A stretch of 64,000 nucleotides of DNA from JAJKIP01 sp037200685 (GTDB lineage: Bacteria; Bacteroidota; Bacteroidia; Chitinophagales; Chitinophagaceae). This document shows positions 36,988 through 46,939 of this stretch, piece by piece. Location: the NCBI GenBank assembly GCA_037200685.1, contig JBBCIG010000016.1:682001-746000 (forward strand), given 5' to 3'. How positions within the stretch are numbered: position 1 is the first letter of the stretch; the number at the start of each line of letters is the position of its first letter. A program made the translations under genes and the position numbers. The notes under the pieces are model-generated. The model searched no databases, was not told the DNA's origin, and saw nothing but the letters and a program-made list of their open reading frames with translations.

Positions 36988-37592
36988 TCAAATCTGCATT
37001 TGCTCAAACAATATTCTCACCACATTATTCTTATGATCTTCGGCAAGAGTTCCATGATCGGTTTTCTCCGTACCAAAACCAACTGTTCCGCCCCTTCCAA
37101 ACATTTCATCATCTTTATCTATACGGCTCTGATCTTCAGCGGGTATTGTTTTCTCATCGGGAAATAATCCATCTCATCTACATTCAATATTCGCTTGAGA
37201 TTGGGATGACCGACAAAATTTACTCCATAATAATCGTACGTCTCTCTTTCCAGCCAATTAGCGGCGGAAAATAATCCCGTCGCCGTATACACATCAGGTT
37301 TATCCGCTATTGTAAATACTTTGTATCGGATACGAACATTATCCTGCAGGTTATGCAAATGATAAACAACAGCTAATTCTTTTTCTTTATTATCCGGGTA
37401 ATGTACGCCGCAGAGATCGGAGAGGAAACGGAACTTCAATTCGTCTTCATCATATAAAAAATTCAACACTTTCAGGTTGATCTCTTTCGGCGATTCAAAC
37501 GTGAGCATGCCGTAAGGTTCAGTAAATGCTGTCACCTGGTCGCCAAATTTTTCTATTAATCTCTGTTTTATATAATCGTTCGTCAAAGACAT
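36988..37592 (-). CDS. nuoC: NADH-quinone oxidoreductase subunit C, one frameshift
   Basis: About 201 residues. The 30-kDa subunit: RFLSDLCGVHYP, LAVVYHLHNLQDN, WLERETYDYYGVNFVGHPNLKRIL and MDYFPMRKQYPL are read in one frame. The frame breaks near 37136; after one base is restored it continues EDQSRIDKDDEMFG to a TGA at 36988. Function: peripheral arm of complex I, next to NuoD. Confidence 0.9.
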
Positions 37593-37645
37593 AAATAAGT
37601 CAAAAGTTAAAAGTCAAAAGTTGCCTCCCTTTTGACTTCGGTTCT

Positions 37646-37786
37646 TATTGCTCAATAATGAACAGGAAGTTGATCCCGATAGCTATTGGAGCGACGCATT
37701 TGCCCATTAAAGAACAGGAAGATGAACGGAGCGTCGCAACGAAGATGCCATGGATACTTCGACTTCGCTCAGTACCGAAGCTGGCT
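37646..37786 (-). repeat. intergenic repeat family 1, copy E
   Basis: About 140 bases between nuoB and nuoC. Includes CCCGATAGCTATTGG, GAGCGACGCA, AGAACAGGAAGATGAACGG, core GCGTCGCAAC and the module CTTCGACTTCGCTCAGTAC. Confidence 0.8.
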
Positions 37787-37837
37787 ACACAATCAACTAA
37801 CTATAAAGAACTAATTAAATTATTATAATAAATAACC

Positions 37838-37866
37838 GACCTGAGTTCCCCTTTAGGGGACAGGGG
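37838..37866 (+). repeat. intergenic repeat family 2, copy c (abutting nuoB stop)
   Basis: CGACCTGAGTTCCCC followed by TTTAGGGGACAGGGG, ending where the nuoB stop codon begins. It is a short form without the ATCGGGG hairpin but with the CCCCTTTAGGGG palindrome. Confidence 0.7.
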
Positions 37867-38445
37867 TTATTGAATTCCGTAGCTTTCTAACAACGCTTTA
37901 TATTTTTCGCCGTTCCTTCTTCTCAAACTTTCTTTTCCTACTAAATCCTGTATACGCATTACACCATCAATGATGGCTTCAGGTCTTGGCGGACAACCCG
38001 GCACATATACATCTACCGGTACTACCTGGTCTATTCCTGCAACACACTATAAGTATCGAAGATGCCGCCGCTGAAGCACAAGCCCCGACAGCGATGACCC
38101 ACCGCGGTTCCGCCATTTGTAAATAAACCTGCTTCACAACCGGGCCCATTTTTTGGCGATCGTTCCCATAACCATCAGCAGGTCGCATTGGCGCGGTGAA
38201 AAACCAACTCTTTCGCTGCCAAACCTCGCAAGGTCATAATGCGAACCCATGGTAGCCATAAATTCAATACCGCAGCACGAAGTGGCGAAAGGTAAAGGCC
38301 AGATAGAATTTTTTCTCGCCAACCCAATTACCCCATTCAGTTTCGTAGCAAAAAAGCCTTCACCCTGGTGACCTTCGGGCATTTCTCCCACGCTGATGTC
38401 ATTCTCCAGCTTTTTTACTTTAATATTATATGATACAGGACGCAT
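37867..38445 (-). CDS. nuoB: NADH-quinone oxidoreductase subunit B, about three frameshifts
   Basis: About 193 residues. It binds the last cluster N2: ATSCCGIEFMAT gives the tandem Cys, then MGTIAKKMGPVVKQVYLQMAEPRWVIAVGACAS (joined over a lost A at about 38150), and GCPPRPEAIIDGVMRIQ with the last ligand. Breaks at about 38150 (A-run), 38069 and 38035 (G-run). The protein ends ALLESYGIQ. Confidence 0.88.
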
Positions 38446-38468
38446 TTCTAATTAATAATTTATTGTGA

Positions 38469-38862
38469 TCAATCCTCCCATTTCAAAGCGCCTTTTTTAA
38501 TAATGTATACAAAGCCGCAAAGAAAAAATCCTACAAACATCAATACAGCCCAAAAACCGCTCCAACCAAGCTCTTTAAAATTCACGGCATAAGGATAAAA
38601 GAAAATCACTTCCACATCAAACAGCACGAATAAATAGCGGTCAGGAAATATTTAATAGCCATCGGCTGACGTGCATCCCCGTGGGTTTCAATACCGCTGG
38701 CAAAAGTTTGCAGTTTATCGGAAGTTTTGCGTTTGGGCCTAAAGCATGCGTCAGGAACATTAATAAAGCGATCAATCCTACTGCAATAATCATTTGCATT
38801 GCTACCGGCAAATAAGAGGTGGCATCGGACCCGGATAGATTGACCTGGAGTAAATGGACCAT
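38469..38862 (-). CDS. nuoA: NADH-quinone oxidoreductase subunit A, two frameshifts
   Basis: About 131 residues from ATG 38862 (MVHLLQVNLSG). Three membrane helices; the conserved loop reads KLQTFASGIETHGDARQPM and the second helix IKYFLTAILFVLFDVEVIFFYPY after repair of losses near 38730 (A-run) and 38631 (T-run). First gene of the nuo operon; ends KKGALKWED. Confidence 0.88.
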
Positions 38863-38878
38863 AGTTTTTGCTCTGCGG

Positions 38879-38886
38879 CAAAAATA
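38879..38886 (-). promoter_or_regulatory. candidate -7 box of the nuo operon
   Basis: Minus strand TATTTTTG fits TAnnTTTG and ends 16 bases before the nuoA ATG. No TTG at the standard distance, so this is a partial match. Confidence 0.45.
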
Positions 38887-38931
38887 AGTCAGCAACGCCA
38901 ATTATCCTTATAATTCTGACAATCAGCGGAC

Positions 38932-38961
38932 AAAAAAAACTGCCCCGCTTTGCGGGGCAGT
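38932..38961 (-). terminator. intrinsic terminator after the TPR gene
   Basis: A perfect 10-bp stem (ACTGCCCCGC / GCGGGGCAGT) with a TTT loop, followed on the minus strand by a run of eight T. It separates the TPR/PstS/tonB group from nuoA. Confidence 0.9.
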
Positions 38962-38994
38962 CACTATTAAAAATTTGATCTAATCTTTTTGTCT

Positions 38995-40727
38995 TTATCC
39001 TTCCGGTTTACGGGGCGTTGATGCCGCATTTGGAGAAGAAGCGGAAGGTTTTCCTCCTCCTTTCTTCAATACTTCCGGAGTTGATTGATATTGTTTTGAA
39101 TACTTTCTTTTTTGCGCTACATCTGGTGTAGCGGACCGCATCATTTCCAAATATTTAATGGCGCTGTCCAGCTGTTTTATTATTATTAAAATAAAGAGCG
39201 ATAGGATAAGATGCTTTCCTGATCTGCGCTGCATACTTCACCGAATCTCCATTAGTAAATGCCAGCAGGTTCATTCCTTCTGGTACCAATAGACTATCCC
39301 TGCCTGGTCTCAGCGTATCAGCGAGGAGGTTATTAACTTCCATTCCCAACCAAATATTTGATCAGGGAATTTTGTGGCCATTTGTGAAGCAAAATCATAA
39401 GACTTGGTATAACTGGAACTCCGGTAATTAGCCAATGTAGCCCCGAAAAGTTCCTGAATATTTAATTTATCCGCCGGTTTTGTCTGGAATAGCAAATCAT
39501 ACAATTGCGCAGCTTCCATGTTTTTCTTTTTCCCTTCAAAGAATTTTATACCGTCTTTTATTAGCGTAATTTTATTATCCAGTGAAGTATCCGCCTTCAC
39601 TCCATCCTGGTAACTTTTCAACACTACTGCTTCCTGACCAGGAATAGTTGAATAAATCATCGCCATTAATGTATAATCTTTAGGAACAAGGTCCTCATCA
39701 GTGGCTTTTGCAAAATATTTATCTATGTATTGTCTTGCGCTGGCAGTATCCCCTTTTTCAACATAGCTATAGGCAAGTAATTTATAACGACCGCTTTTGT
39801 TCCTTCACCCGCTTTACTGGCAATCGACATCGCACCCGCAATCGCTTCATCATACTGTTTCTTTACATATTTTGTTTGTACACCCAAATAAGCATTTTGC
39901 GGATCAGGATCGGAGTTCTGTGTGAACAATGTAGCGTAATGCTCTGCATTATTAAAGTCCTGCCTTGTAAGCTTAAAATAATAAAGGTCATAATAAGCTG
40001 GTGCGAACTTTGGATCTTTCTCGATTGCTTTTTCCAAATTTTGCTGGTAAAGGTCCCAGTTGCGTTGTGTATTAACAACTTTGCCATCTTGAAATAAGGA
40101 ACCGGGTAAGCAGGGTTTACTTCATAGCTTTTTGGTAATCCGTGTAAGCTTCACCACCACCCTGGCCCGGGTTGGCTTTACGAACAGCATCGCCAAGGTT
40201 CACCCAAATGTCAGCTGCTAACCAGGTATCTTTTGTTTTTAAAAGAGAAGCCTCTTTTAATTTTTCAACGGCGTAATTGATATCACCTTTCTTTTCTTTA
40301 TCTGTATACACAGAGGTAATAGCATAACCAACTGCATTTAATACTTGCGGATCGCCGCCTTTCTTACCACTTGTCATGGTAATAGCGGTTTCAAAACGCT
40401 GGCGTGCTTCACTGATTTTATTTTGCATTAATTCCACCTGGCCCATACCTACTATCACGAGTGGTGCATTAGCGCTTGCTGTCAATGCTTTTTCATACAA
40501 TGCTTTCGCCGCAGGTACATTATTCGTTTTTATTAATGTCTGTCCCAGCCAGTAAGTGGCTTCAATATCGTTGGGGTTGGCGGCAATCAATTTTCAAAAG
40601 TGGCTTTGGCAGCTTGATATCTTTCTGAATACAGGTCCTTCACTCCATCTGCGAACGGACTGTGCTTTCACGACACCATATCGTTAGTACAAAAAACACT
40701 CAGAACAGTGATAAAACTTCTCTTCAT
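38995..40727 (-). CDS. tetratricopeptide-repeat protein, exported, several frameshifts
   Basis: About 580 codons across pieces in different frames. A basic, hydrophobic start (MKRSFITVLSVF, ATG 40727) is followed by TPR-like helical pairs: LYSERYQAAKATFEKL, NDIEATYWLGQTLIKTNNVPAAKALYEKAL, APAYYDLYYFKLTRQDFNNAEHYA and YVKKQYDEAIAGAMSIA, to a Ser/Pro-rich C-terminal tail (GGGKPSASSPNAAST). At least five frame changes are needed, with no repair of function implied. It follows a PstS-like gene and tonB; TPR proteins here often act with envelope transport. Its exact role is unknown. Confidence 0.75.
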
Positions 40728-40762
40728 TTATTTTATTTTTCTGATTTTGTAAATATAAACTT

Positions 40763-41716
40763 TTATTCCCTGACTTGGACAGGCCGAATAATAAAATTCT
40801 TCAGCACCGGTTTCAGGTAAGTCCCTCTGAAAATCAACTGTCCTATTCCCCGCTTAAAAAATCCGCGAAACCGTGTCCCAATCCTTTGTAATTCTCTTTT
40901 AGTATATATACCAAATCACGTACCAGCGGGTATTTCATCAGGTATATATTCATCTGCAATGGCATCAGGAATACACCCGAACTGTCTGTGCTTTCGAGCC
41001 TTACCATTTTAACTTTTTTCAAAAAACTAAGTTGTTCCGGGTCATCTTTATTGCCAATCCAGCTTACACCGATAAATCCTATTACACCATATAAATCCTA
41101 TTACACCATTATGCGTGGCAACATAGTCAATCACCCCTTCACTCGTTCTTGCCGCCATCGCCTTTGATGTTAGCGCACCACCATTTAATATAGAATCGAC
41201 GATAAAACGTACTGTACTAGTTGCGTTTACGCCATCAAACACAGGGATTAAATTTTTCTTAAATCTCCCTGTCAGCACTTCTTTCAGTTGATTCATCGTA
41301 AACAATGTGTCAGTAGATGACGGATTGACAATAACGGCAATCGCATCCCTCGCTATTGTCATGTATTCCGGTGCAACATCCAGGGAATCCACAACGAAAG
41401 TTCTTTCATCCTCACTGTAAGGCCTTGTCGCGATAATCATCCGCACGCTGTCTGTGCCGAGGTCTTTCAGGCATTCCGCTTCTGGTTTGTAAGTGACATT
41501 GATTTTTGTACCGGGATGGTTGGATTCATATACCTGCACCTGCGCATCGATGATAGGTTTGAAGGATTCATCAGCGCTTACATTAATGGTGCCGCTGTCT
41601 TTCGTATCCGTTGCTTCATTCTTCTTTTCTTTCGCTTTGCATTGTACAAACCATAAACTCAATAATGCAAAATATATGACGGCATTTATACAAGGTGCCA
41701 GTGTTTTAATCCGCAA
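40763..41716 (-). CDS. PstS-like phosphate-binding lipoprotein, tandem duplication plus frameshift
   Basis: About 310 codons. Signal peptide with lipobox-like VQC, then a PBP fold: NVSADESFKPIIDAQVQVYESNHPG, PEAECLKDLG, IIATRPYSEDE, APEYMTIARDAIAVIVNP, MNQLKEVLTG and ARTSEGVIDYVATHNGVIGFIG. At 41072-41109 a 19-base tandem duplication shifts the frame; removing one copy restores GFIGVSWIGNKDDPEQ. A further loss near 40849 precedes the end (GTYLKPVLKNFI to TAA at 40763). Likely phosphate-related sensing or uptake. Confidence 0.8.
41072..41109. repeat. 19-bp perfect tandem duplication inside the PstS-like gene
   Basis: ATAAATCCTATTACACCAT occurs twice head to tail (41072-41090 and 41091-41109). 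Nineteen is not a multiple of three, so it breaks the reading frame; one copy deleted restores a continuous PstS-like protein. Confidence 0.95.
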
Positions 41717-41754
41717 TTTTTATTAATTTTTTTACCAGTTGAAGATCAACCGGT

Positions 41755-41997
41755 TCAAATGAAATAATTTTTCTTATACCCTCTATAGATTCGCCACGCA
41801 CCATATAATACACAAATAGCACCGAATATTTTATCCATGCTATTGGGCGGAAAACTTTCATTGAACGAAATATGCAGCTTACCCCTGAACAAAAAGAATA
41901 ACCCGCCGATCAATATTATTATCCCCATCCCATAATCCAGCAGTGACTTCATGGAGGCGGTCCGCTTTCTTTTTTTCTTTTCGTATTCTTCAATCAT
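41755..41997 (-). CDS. small inner-membrane protein of tonB cluster
   Basis: 80 residues. A basic cytosolic start (MIEEYEKKKRKRT), then two membrane helices (about residues 22-42 and 56-70) with a short outer loop (GKLHISFNESFPP) and a basic end (YRGYKKNYFI). It lies between tonB and the PstS-like gene on the same strand. Unknown family. Confidence 0.7.
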   Translation of the reverse strand: MIEEYEKKKRKRTASMKSLLDYGMGIIILIGGLFFLFRGKLHISFNESFPPNSMDKIFGAICVLYGAWRIYRGYKKNYFI

Positions 41998-42040
41998 GTT
42001 CTCGTTGCCCGTTCAGTGCACTTTTAAAAAATAATTTATG

Positions 42041-42114
42041 TTACCAGCTTAGGTTCCTTGGTCATCTTCGTTGCGTCGCACTCTTGTACTTCCTGTTCGC
42101 TATTCAGCATTTTA
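42041..42114 (+). repeat. intergenic repeat family 1, copy F
   Basis: About 74 bases between tonB and the small membrane gene: CCAGCTTAGGTTCCTTGGTC, core TTGCGTCGCACTCTTG and CGCTATTCAGCATTTTAG. Confidence 0.8.
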
Positions 42115-42164
42115 GAAATGTCTTATTTCAATTATACTTTTCTAAAAGTCAGAGCTGTGTGCTG

Positions 42165-42197
42165 TTCCTCTCCTCAGGAGAGGCTAGGTGAGGTTCT
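42165..42197 (+). repeat. short palindromic intergenic sequence
   Basis: CCTCTCCTCAGGAGAGG palindrome followed by CTAGGTGAGGTT. A related CTCCCTTCAGGGAG element is at 60584-60616. Confidence 0.5.
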
Positions 42198-42293
42198 ATT
42201 CAGCACAAGACCCCTGCAACAATAATTACTAATTACTAACTCCGGCTACCGTCATCTCCGGTTATTTCTCCCGGATGGGCAAATTATTAAATT

Positions 42294-43112
42294 TTATTCA
42301 ATACCCATAAATGTTACAGGTAATATATAATTGGTCATTACAGGCTCGCCATTTTGCACAGCGGGTTTCCATTTCGGCATTCTTTTACAAGCCCTTACCA
42401 CTTCTTTATCAAAGTCCTGCCCGCCGCTGAAAACAATCTCTACCGTTGAGATAGAGCCGTCTTTATCTACGACAAATCGTGCTTTTACGGTTTTTGTTTG
42501 CCCCGCTTCCAGTTGGTCAGGAGTTGCCAGGTTTTTAGCCAACCATTTACGTAAAGCTTCAAAGCCACCGGGAAACTCAGGGCCGTAGGAAGGTTTAGGA
42601 GATTCTACTTTTACTGGAACTTCACCACTACCTGCATTATTATTGGAAACAGCAGGCTCAGTTCTGATGGCCTTTTCATCTTCGTTTCCGGCTTTGGTTT
42701 CCGTGCCTATTACACTTGTTTCGATAAGGTCAAGTGGTGGAACTTCTGTTACTTTTAATTTTTGATCATCCACGATTTTAATAGTAGTATTTTTTACTGT
42801 TGCTACGTCTTCTATTGGCTTCTGAACAGCAGGTTTAGGCTTTATTGGTACAATTGGTTTATCAGGGTCAGTTTGAAGTTGTGTAATAACAAAATCAGCT
42901 TTCTCTTTTTCAGGCCGCCCGGAATCCGGACTACTATTTATATTCAGCATATTTATAAATATAAACAGCAGAATAACAGATAACCCCAAACCCATCGCCA
43001 GCAACAGGCGACGGTCATAAGTTTTGCGAAGCGCATACGCTCCGTATTCTTTATTGCGGCCATCAAATAAGATGTCCAGCAAGCTTGCGTGAAGCAGTTC
43101 TTTGTTTGTCAT
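42294..43112 (-). CDS. tonB: energy transducer TonB (second copy)
   Basis: 272 residues. The N-terminal LDILFDGRNKEYGAYALRKTYDRR and one membrane helix (about 36-55) match the first TonB. The periplasmic spacer is Lys/Pro/Val-rich rather than poly-proline. The C-terminal domain ends PKWKPAVQNGEPVMTNYILPVTF. It leads a group of four minus-strand genes with a PstS-like lipoprotein and a TPR protein, without exbB/exbD, so it presumably uses the motor encoded at 19.8-22.1 kb. Confidence 0.93.
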   Translation of the reverse strand: MTNKELLHASLLDILFDGRNKEYGAYALRKTYDRRLLLAMGLGLSVILLFIFINMLNINSSPDSGRPEKEKADFVITQLQTDPDKPIVPIKPKPAVQKPIEDVATVKNTTIKIVDDQKLKVTEVPPLDLIETSVIGTETKAGNEDEKAIRTEPAVSNNNAGSGEVPVKVESPKPSYGPEFPGGFEALRKWLAKNLATPDQLEAGQTKTVKARFVVDKDGSISTVEIVFSGGQDFDKEVVRACKRMPKWKPAVQNGEPVMTNYILPVTFMGIE

Positions 43113-43253
43113 GGCTATACTTTAGAAATGAGATACGATTTGTAAAGAAATCCATAAGGAAATTAAAGAATGAAGGGACAAGGTACAAGTCGTAATAATT
43201 GAGCGTTCCTTCTTGTTCCTTGTCTGCCCTACTTGTCCCTTGTGCCCTGCGCC

Positions 43254-43283
43254 TTGCACCTTCTTTCTTTTACTCTACCTTTG
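43254..43283 (+). promoter_or_regulatory. Bacteroidota-type promoter of the phosphatase gene
   Basis: TTG at 43254-43256, 19 bases, then TACCTTTG at 43276-43283, matching the phylum consensus. The start codon is 5 bases after the box, so the message is probably leaderless. Confidence 0.6.
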
Positions 43284-43288
43284 CACCC

Positions 43289-43774
43289 ATGAAAATTTTG
43301 ATGGTTTGTCTCGGTAATATCTGCCGTAGTCCGCTGGCAGAAGGCATTTTACAACAAAAAGCATTTGACGCCGGGCTGAACTGGAGCATAGAAAGCGCCG
43401 GTACGAATGGGTACCACAACGGCGAAGCGCCGCACCATTTATCACAAAAAGTGGCGAAGCTGAACGGCATTGATATATCCAAACAGCGATCACGGAGATT
43501 TACGACAGAAGACATCGAAGTATATGATAAAATATATGCGCTGGCGGAAGATGTTTTATATGACATCCGCCGCATCGCTAAAAATAAATTCGATCCTTCC
43601 AAAATTGATTTGCTCATGAACGAACTTCATCCCGGGAAAAATCATGACGTACCCGATCCCTGGTACGGTCCGGAACCGGGTTATCATGATGTATATAAGA
43701 TGATTGATGAAGTCTGCGACAGGATCATTGAAAAATATTCAATACACAACAATCAATATTCAACGCACAAGTAG
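43289..43774 (+). CDS. low-molecular-weight protein-tyrosine phosphatase
   Basis: 161 residues from ATG 43289 (MKILMVCLGNICRSPLAEGIL). The P-loop CLGNICRS (C-x5-R-S) and the general acid in HDVPDPWYG are present, and the remaining helices match the family. It removes phosphate from tyrosine residues, often paired with a bacterial tyrosine kinase in capsule control. Upstream in-frame codons to 43199 are noncoding low-complexity and are left out. hisS starts 7 bases after its stop. Confidence 0.93.
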   Translation: MKILMVCLGNICRSPLAEGILQQKAFDAGLNWSIESAGTNGYHNGEAPHHLSQKVAKLNGIDISKQRSRRFTTEDIEVYDKIYALAEDVLYDIRRIAKNKFDPSKIDLLMNELHPGKNHDVPDPWYGPEPGYHDVYKMIDEVCDRIIEKYSIHNNQYSTHK

Positions 43775-43781
43775 TTCTCTC

Positions 43782-45152
43782 ATGGCCAAACCATCACTTC
43801 CGCAGGGTACAAGAGATTTCGGGCCGGATACCGTCCGCAAGCGGAATTATATTTTCAATACCATCCGTTCTGTTTTTGAATTATACGGCTTTCAACCACT
43901 GGAAACGCCGGCGATAGAGAATATGGAAACATTGATGGGAAAATATGGTGATGAAGGTGATAAACTGATTTTCAAAATTCTCAACAACGGCTTGAATGAT
44001 CCGAAGAACATTGATAAATCAAAAGCGGCTTTTGAGAATGTATTGAAAGGAAAGAATGATAAAGAATTAACGGAACGGGCATTGAGATACGATCTCACCA
44101 TTCCCTTCGCCCGTTATGTAGCGATGAACCATAACCAGCTCACGTTTCCATTTAAACGTTATCAAATACAACCTGTTTGGAGAGCTGACCGGCCGCAGAA
44201 AGGACGTTACCGGGAATTTTATCAATGTGATGCGGATGTGGTGGGAAGTAATTCATTACTAAATGAAACAGAGCTGGCTATTATCTACGCAACTGTTTTT
44301 GAAAAGCTGGGTATCGATGTTGAAATAAAAATTAATAGCAGGAAAATATTGACAGCGTTGGCAGAGTTGTGCGGAGGCGCTGATAAGATGATTAATATAA
44401 CCGTTGCTATTGATAAATTGGATAAGATCGGGTTGGATAAAGTAAAAGAAGAATTGGCAAATAAAGGATTGGATGAAAAACAAATCGCAGCGATTGAAAA
44501 CTATTTATCCATCAGCGGTAGCAATGAAGAGAAATTAAATGCATTGGATAAGTTGTTCGGTGGATCTGAAACAGGTAAAAAAGGAATTGAAGAAATCACA
44601 ACTATTATCTCCTACTCCCCACTTACCACTCACCGCTCACTACTCGCCATTGATCTCACCCTTGCAAGAGGCCTCAACTATTACACCGGCATTATTTTCG
44701 AAGTAAAAGCAAAAAATGTACAAATGGGAAGCATCGGTGGTGGTGGCCGTTATGACGATCTTACCGGTTTATTCGGCGTTCCTAATATTCCGGGTGTTGG
44801 TATTTCCTTTGGTGTTGACCGGATTTACGATGTAATGGAAGAACTAAACTTATTCCCGGAAGGAGTACATATAGGTACGCAGGTTTTATTTTTTAATTTA
44901 GGCGAAGCGGAAAGCAAAACAGCGTTTGGTTTGTTACAGCAATTAAGAAATAAAAATACCCGCAGCGAACTCTACCACGAGAGCAGTAAATTTGACAAGC
45001 AATTCAAATATGCCGAGAAAAAAAATATCCCCTATATTGTTATCATCGGCAGCAAAGAACTGGAAGAGAAAACCTGTACGATTAAGAATTTAAGTTCCGG
45101 CGAACAAAAAACCATCAGCCAGGATCAATTACTTAATTATGCATTTGTTTAA
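43782..45152 (+). CDS. hisS: histidyl-tRNA synthetase
   Basis: 456 residues from ATG 43782 (MAKPSLPQGTRDFGPD). Class II aminoacyl-tRNA synthetase: motif 2 (QIQPVWRADRPQKGRYREFYQCDADVVG), histidine loop (ARGLNYYTGIIFEV), motif 3 (GVGISFGVDRI) and a C-terminal anticodon domain (YAEKKNIPYIVIIG). Intact and full-length. Confidence 0.98.
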   Translation: MAKPSLPQGTRDFGPDTVRKRNYIFNTIRSVFELYGFQPLETPAIENMETLMGKYGDEGDKLIFKILNNGLNDPKNIDKSKAAFENVLKGKNDKELTERALRYDLTIPFARYVAMNHNQLTFPFKRYQIQPVWRADRPQKGRYREFYQCDADVVGSNSLLNETELAIIYATVFEKLGIDVEIKINSRKILTALAELCGGADKMINITVAIDKLDKIGLDKVKEELANKGLDEKQIAAIENYLSISGSNEEKLNALDKLFGGSETGKKGIEEITTIISYSPLTTHRSLLAIDLTLARGLNYYTGIIFEVKAKNVQMGSIGGGGRYDDLTGLFGVPNIPGVGISFGVDRIYDVMEELNLFPEGVHIGTQVLFFNLGEAESKTAFGLLQQLRNKNTRSELYHESSKFDKQFKYAEKKNIPYIVIIGSKELEEKTCTIKNLSSGEQKTISQDQLLNYAFV

Positions 45153-45203
45153 ATATTCGAACGATAAATAGTTAACTGACATTAAAAACTAAAAAATATA
45201 CAG

Positions 45204-46877
45204 ATGAAACTGAAATCAATAGTGTATGTGTTGCTCGCAGGTTGTGTAACATTTCTTGCTTCCTGCTCCGGGAAAAACGCAAATATCCCCGTGCCGAAAG
45301 ATTCGGGCTTCGTGGTGCATATCGACGGCGCCTCGCTTAATTCAAAATTAAGCTGGGATGAAATCAAAAAAAGTGAATGGTACACCATCGCTTCTGAAGA
45401 AGTGAAAGATGACCTTCATAAAAAAATACTGGACAATCCCGAAGCATCGGGCATTGACGTTAAATCAGATGCTTTCATTTTTTTGAAAGTGGCGGGCAGC
45501 AATTCTTATATCGGTTTTACCTGTAGTATAAAAGATGAAAAAGCGTTTGCTGCTTTTATCACCAAGACAACGGAGAATAAACCCATTGAAAAAAAGGGTG
45601 AGCTTTCGGTAGTACGGTTGGGCGAAGCTGCACTGACATGGAGTAGCAAACGGGTGGTAATAATGGGCAGTTCACCTACTCAAAATTTTGATATGGAAGG
45701 CAGTGGCGCTTACAAGAACAGGCAACCTGTTTCTGAAGACAGCTTAATAAAATTCGCATCGTCCATCTATGAATTGAAAACCAGCGAGAGCATGGGCAGC
45801 GACGACCGTTTTGTTGATATGATGAAAGAAAAGGGAGATGCACATTTTTGGGTAAATGCGGGAAACATGTATGGAAATGCGTTGCCCGCTGTATTATCAT
45901 TAACCAAAGCCAGCACTTTATTTGAAGGAAATGCTACGGCGTCGACATTAAATTTTGAAGACGGAAAAATAAACATTGATGCGAAAAGCTATTACAATAA
46001 AGAGTTAGCGGAATTATATAAAAAATACAGCGCAAAAAATATTGATGAAGCGATGTTGAAAAAAATCGCTTCGTCCAATGTAGCGGCAGTAGTCGCTATG
46101 AACTATCCGCCCGAAGGATTGAAAGCATTTGTGAGTTTGCTGGGCGTAGATGGCTTATTAAATGTTTTTCTCGCTGATGCTAATTACAGCCTGGACGATT
46201 TTATAAAAGCGAATAAAGGCGACCTGATGTTGTCGGTATCTGATTTTTCAATGGGGCCAAAAGAAATTACGGTAGGAACAGGCAAGGATGCTTATACCTA
46301 TACAACTACTAAACCCGAAGTGAAAGTCCTCTTTGCCACTTCGGTAAATAATAAAATAGCTTTTCAAAAATTGGTAGACATGCTTAGTGAACAATTGAAA
46401 GAAAAAGCACACATGGGCGATGAAATGGCGGGCATGGTCTCTTATAAATTGCTTGAAGATTGGTTTGTCGCCGGAAACGATTCAGTACAGGTAAATTCAT
46501 TTAGTACGACGAATACCGATCAGCCTTTTATTAAAAAGATCAGCGGTCACCCGATGGGCGGCTACCTTGATATTCAAAAACTCATCAGCGGTGCAAGACC
46601 ATCTATGCATGGAGATTCTACTTTTTCAAAAATAGCCGATGAGTCATTAAAATTCTGGCAGGATATAATTTTCACTGGTGGTGATTCTAAAGGCGGCGCA
46701 ACCGCCAGCCATATCGAAATAAACCTGGTAGACCAAAAGACCAACAGCCTGAAACAACTGAATAATTACCTCGGTGTAATGGCAAGAATTTTCAGGGAAA
46801 GAGAAAAATGGAATTCCAACAGGGATTTTGAAGAGAAAGTTATTATAGACACTGTTAAAGCCCCGGCCGCGGAATAA
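45204..46877 (+). CDS. DUF4836-like lipoprotein
   Basis: 557 residues. Lipobox FLASC after a 20-residue signal. The opening IPVPKDSGFVVHIDGASLNSKLSWDEIKKSEWY and later blocks (DAFIFLKVAGSNSYIGF, NVAAVVAMNYPPEG, KISGHPMGGYLDIQKLI) fit the DUF4836 family from Bacteroidota, an envelope lipoprotein of unknown role. A strong terminator follows 15 bases later. Confidence 0.85.
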   Translation: MKLKSIVYVLLAGCVTFLASCSGKNANIPVPKDSGFVVHIDGASLNSKLSWDEIKKSEWYTIASEEVKDDLHKKILDNPEASGIDVKSDAFIFLKVAGSNSYIGFTCSIKDEKAFAAFITKTTENKPIEKKGELSVVRLGEAALTWSSKRVVIMGSSPTQNFDMEGSGAYKNRQPVSEDSLIKFASSIYELKTSESMGSDDRFVDMMKEKGDAHFWVNAGNMYGNALPAVLSLTKASTLFEGNATASTLNFEDGKINIDAKSYYNKELAELYKKYSAKNIDEAMLKKIASSNVAAVVAMNYPPEGLKAFVSLLGVDGLLNVFLADANYSLDDFIKANKGDLMLSVSDFSMGPKEITVGTGKDAYTYTTTKPEVKVLFATSVNNKIAFQKLVDMLSEQLKEKAHMGDEMAGMVSYKLLEDWFVAGNDSVQVNSFSTTNTDQPFIKKISGHPMGGYLDIQKLISGARPSMHGDSTFSKIADESLKFWQDIIFTGGDSKGGATASHIEINLVDQKTNSLKQLNNYLGVMARIFREREKWNSNRDFEEKVIIDTVKAPAAE

Positions 46878-46892
46878 TATATTTCCAATAAT

Positions 46893-46924
46893 AAAAACCA
46901 CAGTTGATATTGACTGTGGTTTTT
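46893..46924 (+). terminator. intrinsic terminator after the DUF4836-like gene
   Basis: A perfect 12-bp stem (AAAAACCACAGT / ACTGTGGTTTTT) with an 8-base loop and T run. It lies between the lipoprotein gene and the ABC ATPase gene. Confidence 0.9.
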
Positions 46925-46939
46925 ATTTATCATTCTATC

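Noticed and set aside
31703..38862. Programmed frameshifting or true decay of complex I
   Set aside because: Breaks occur at unrelated homopolymers with no slippery-site or pseudoknot pattern, and every catalytic motif is intact.
43199..43288. N-terminal extension of the phosphatase frame
   Set aside because: The added residues come from low-complexity leader DNA with the promoter box; the family starts at MKILMVCLGN.
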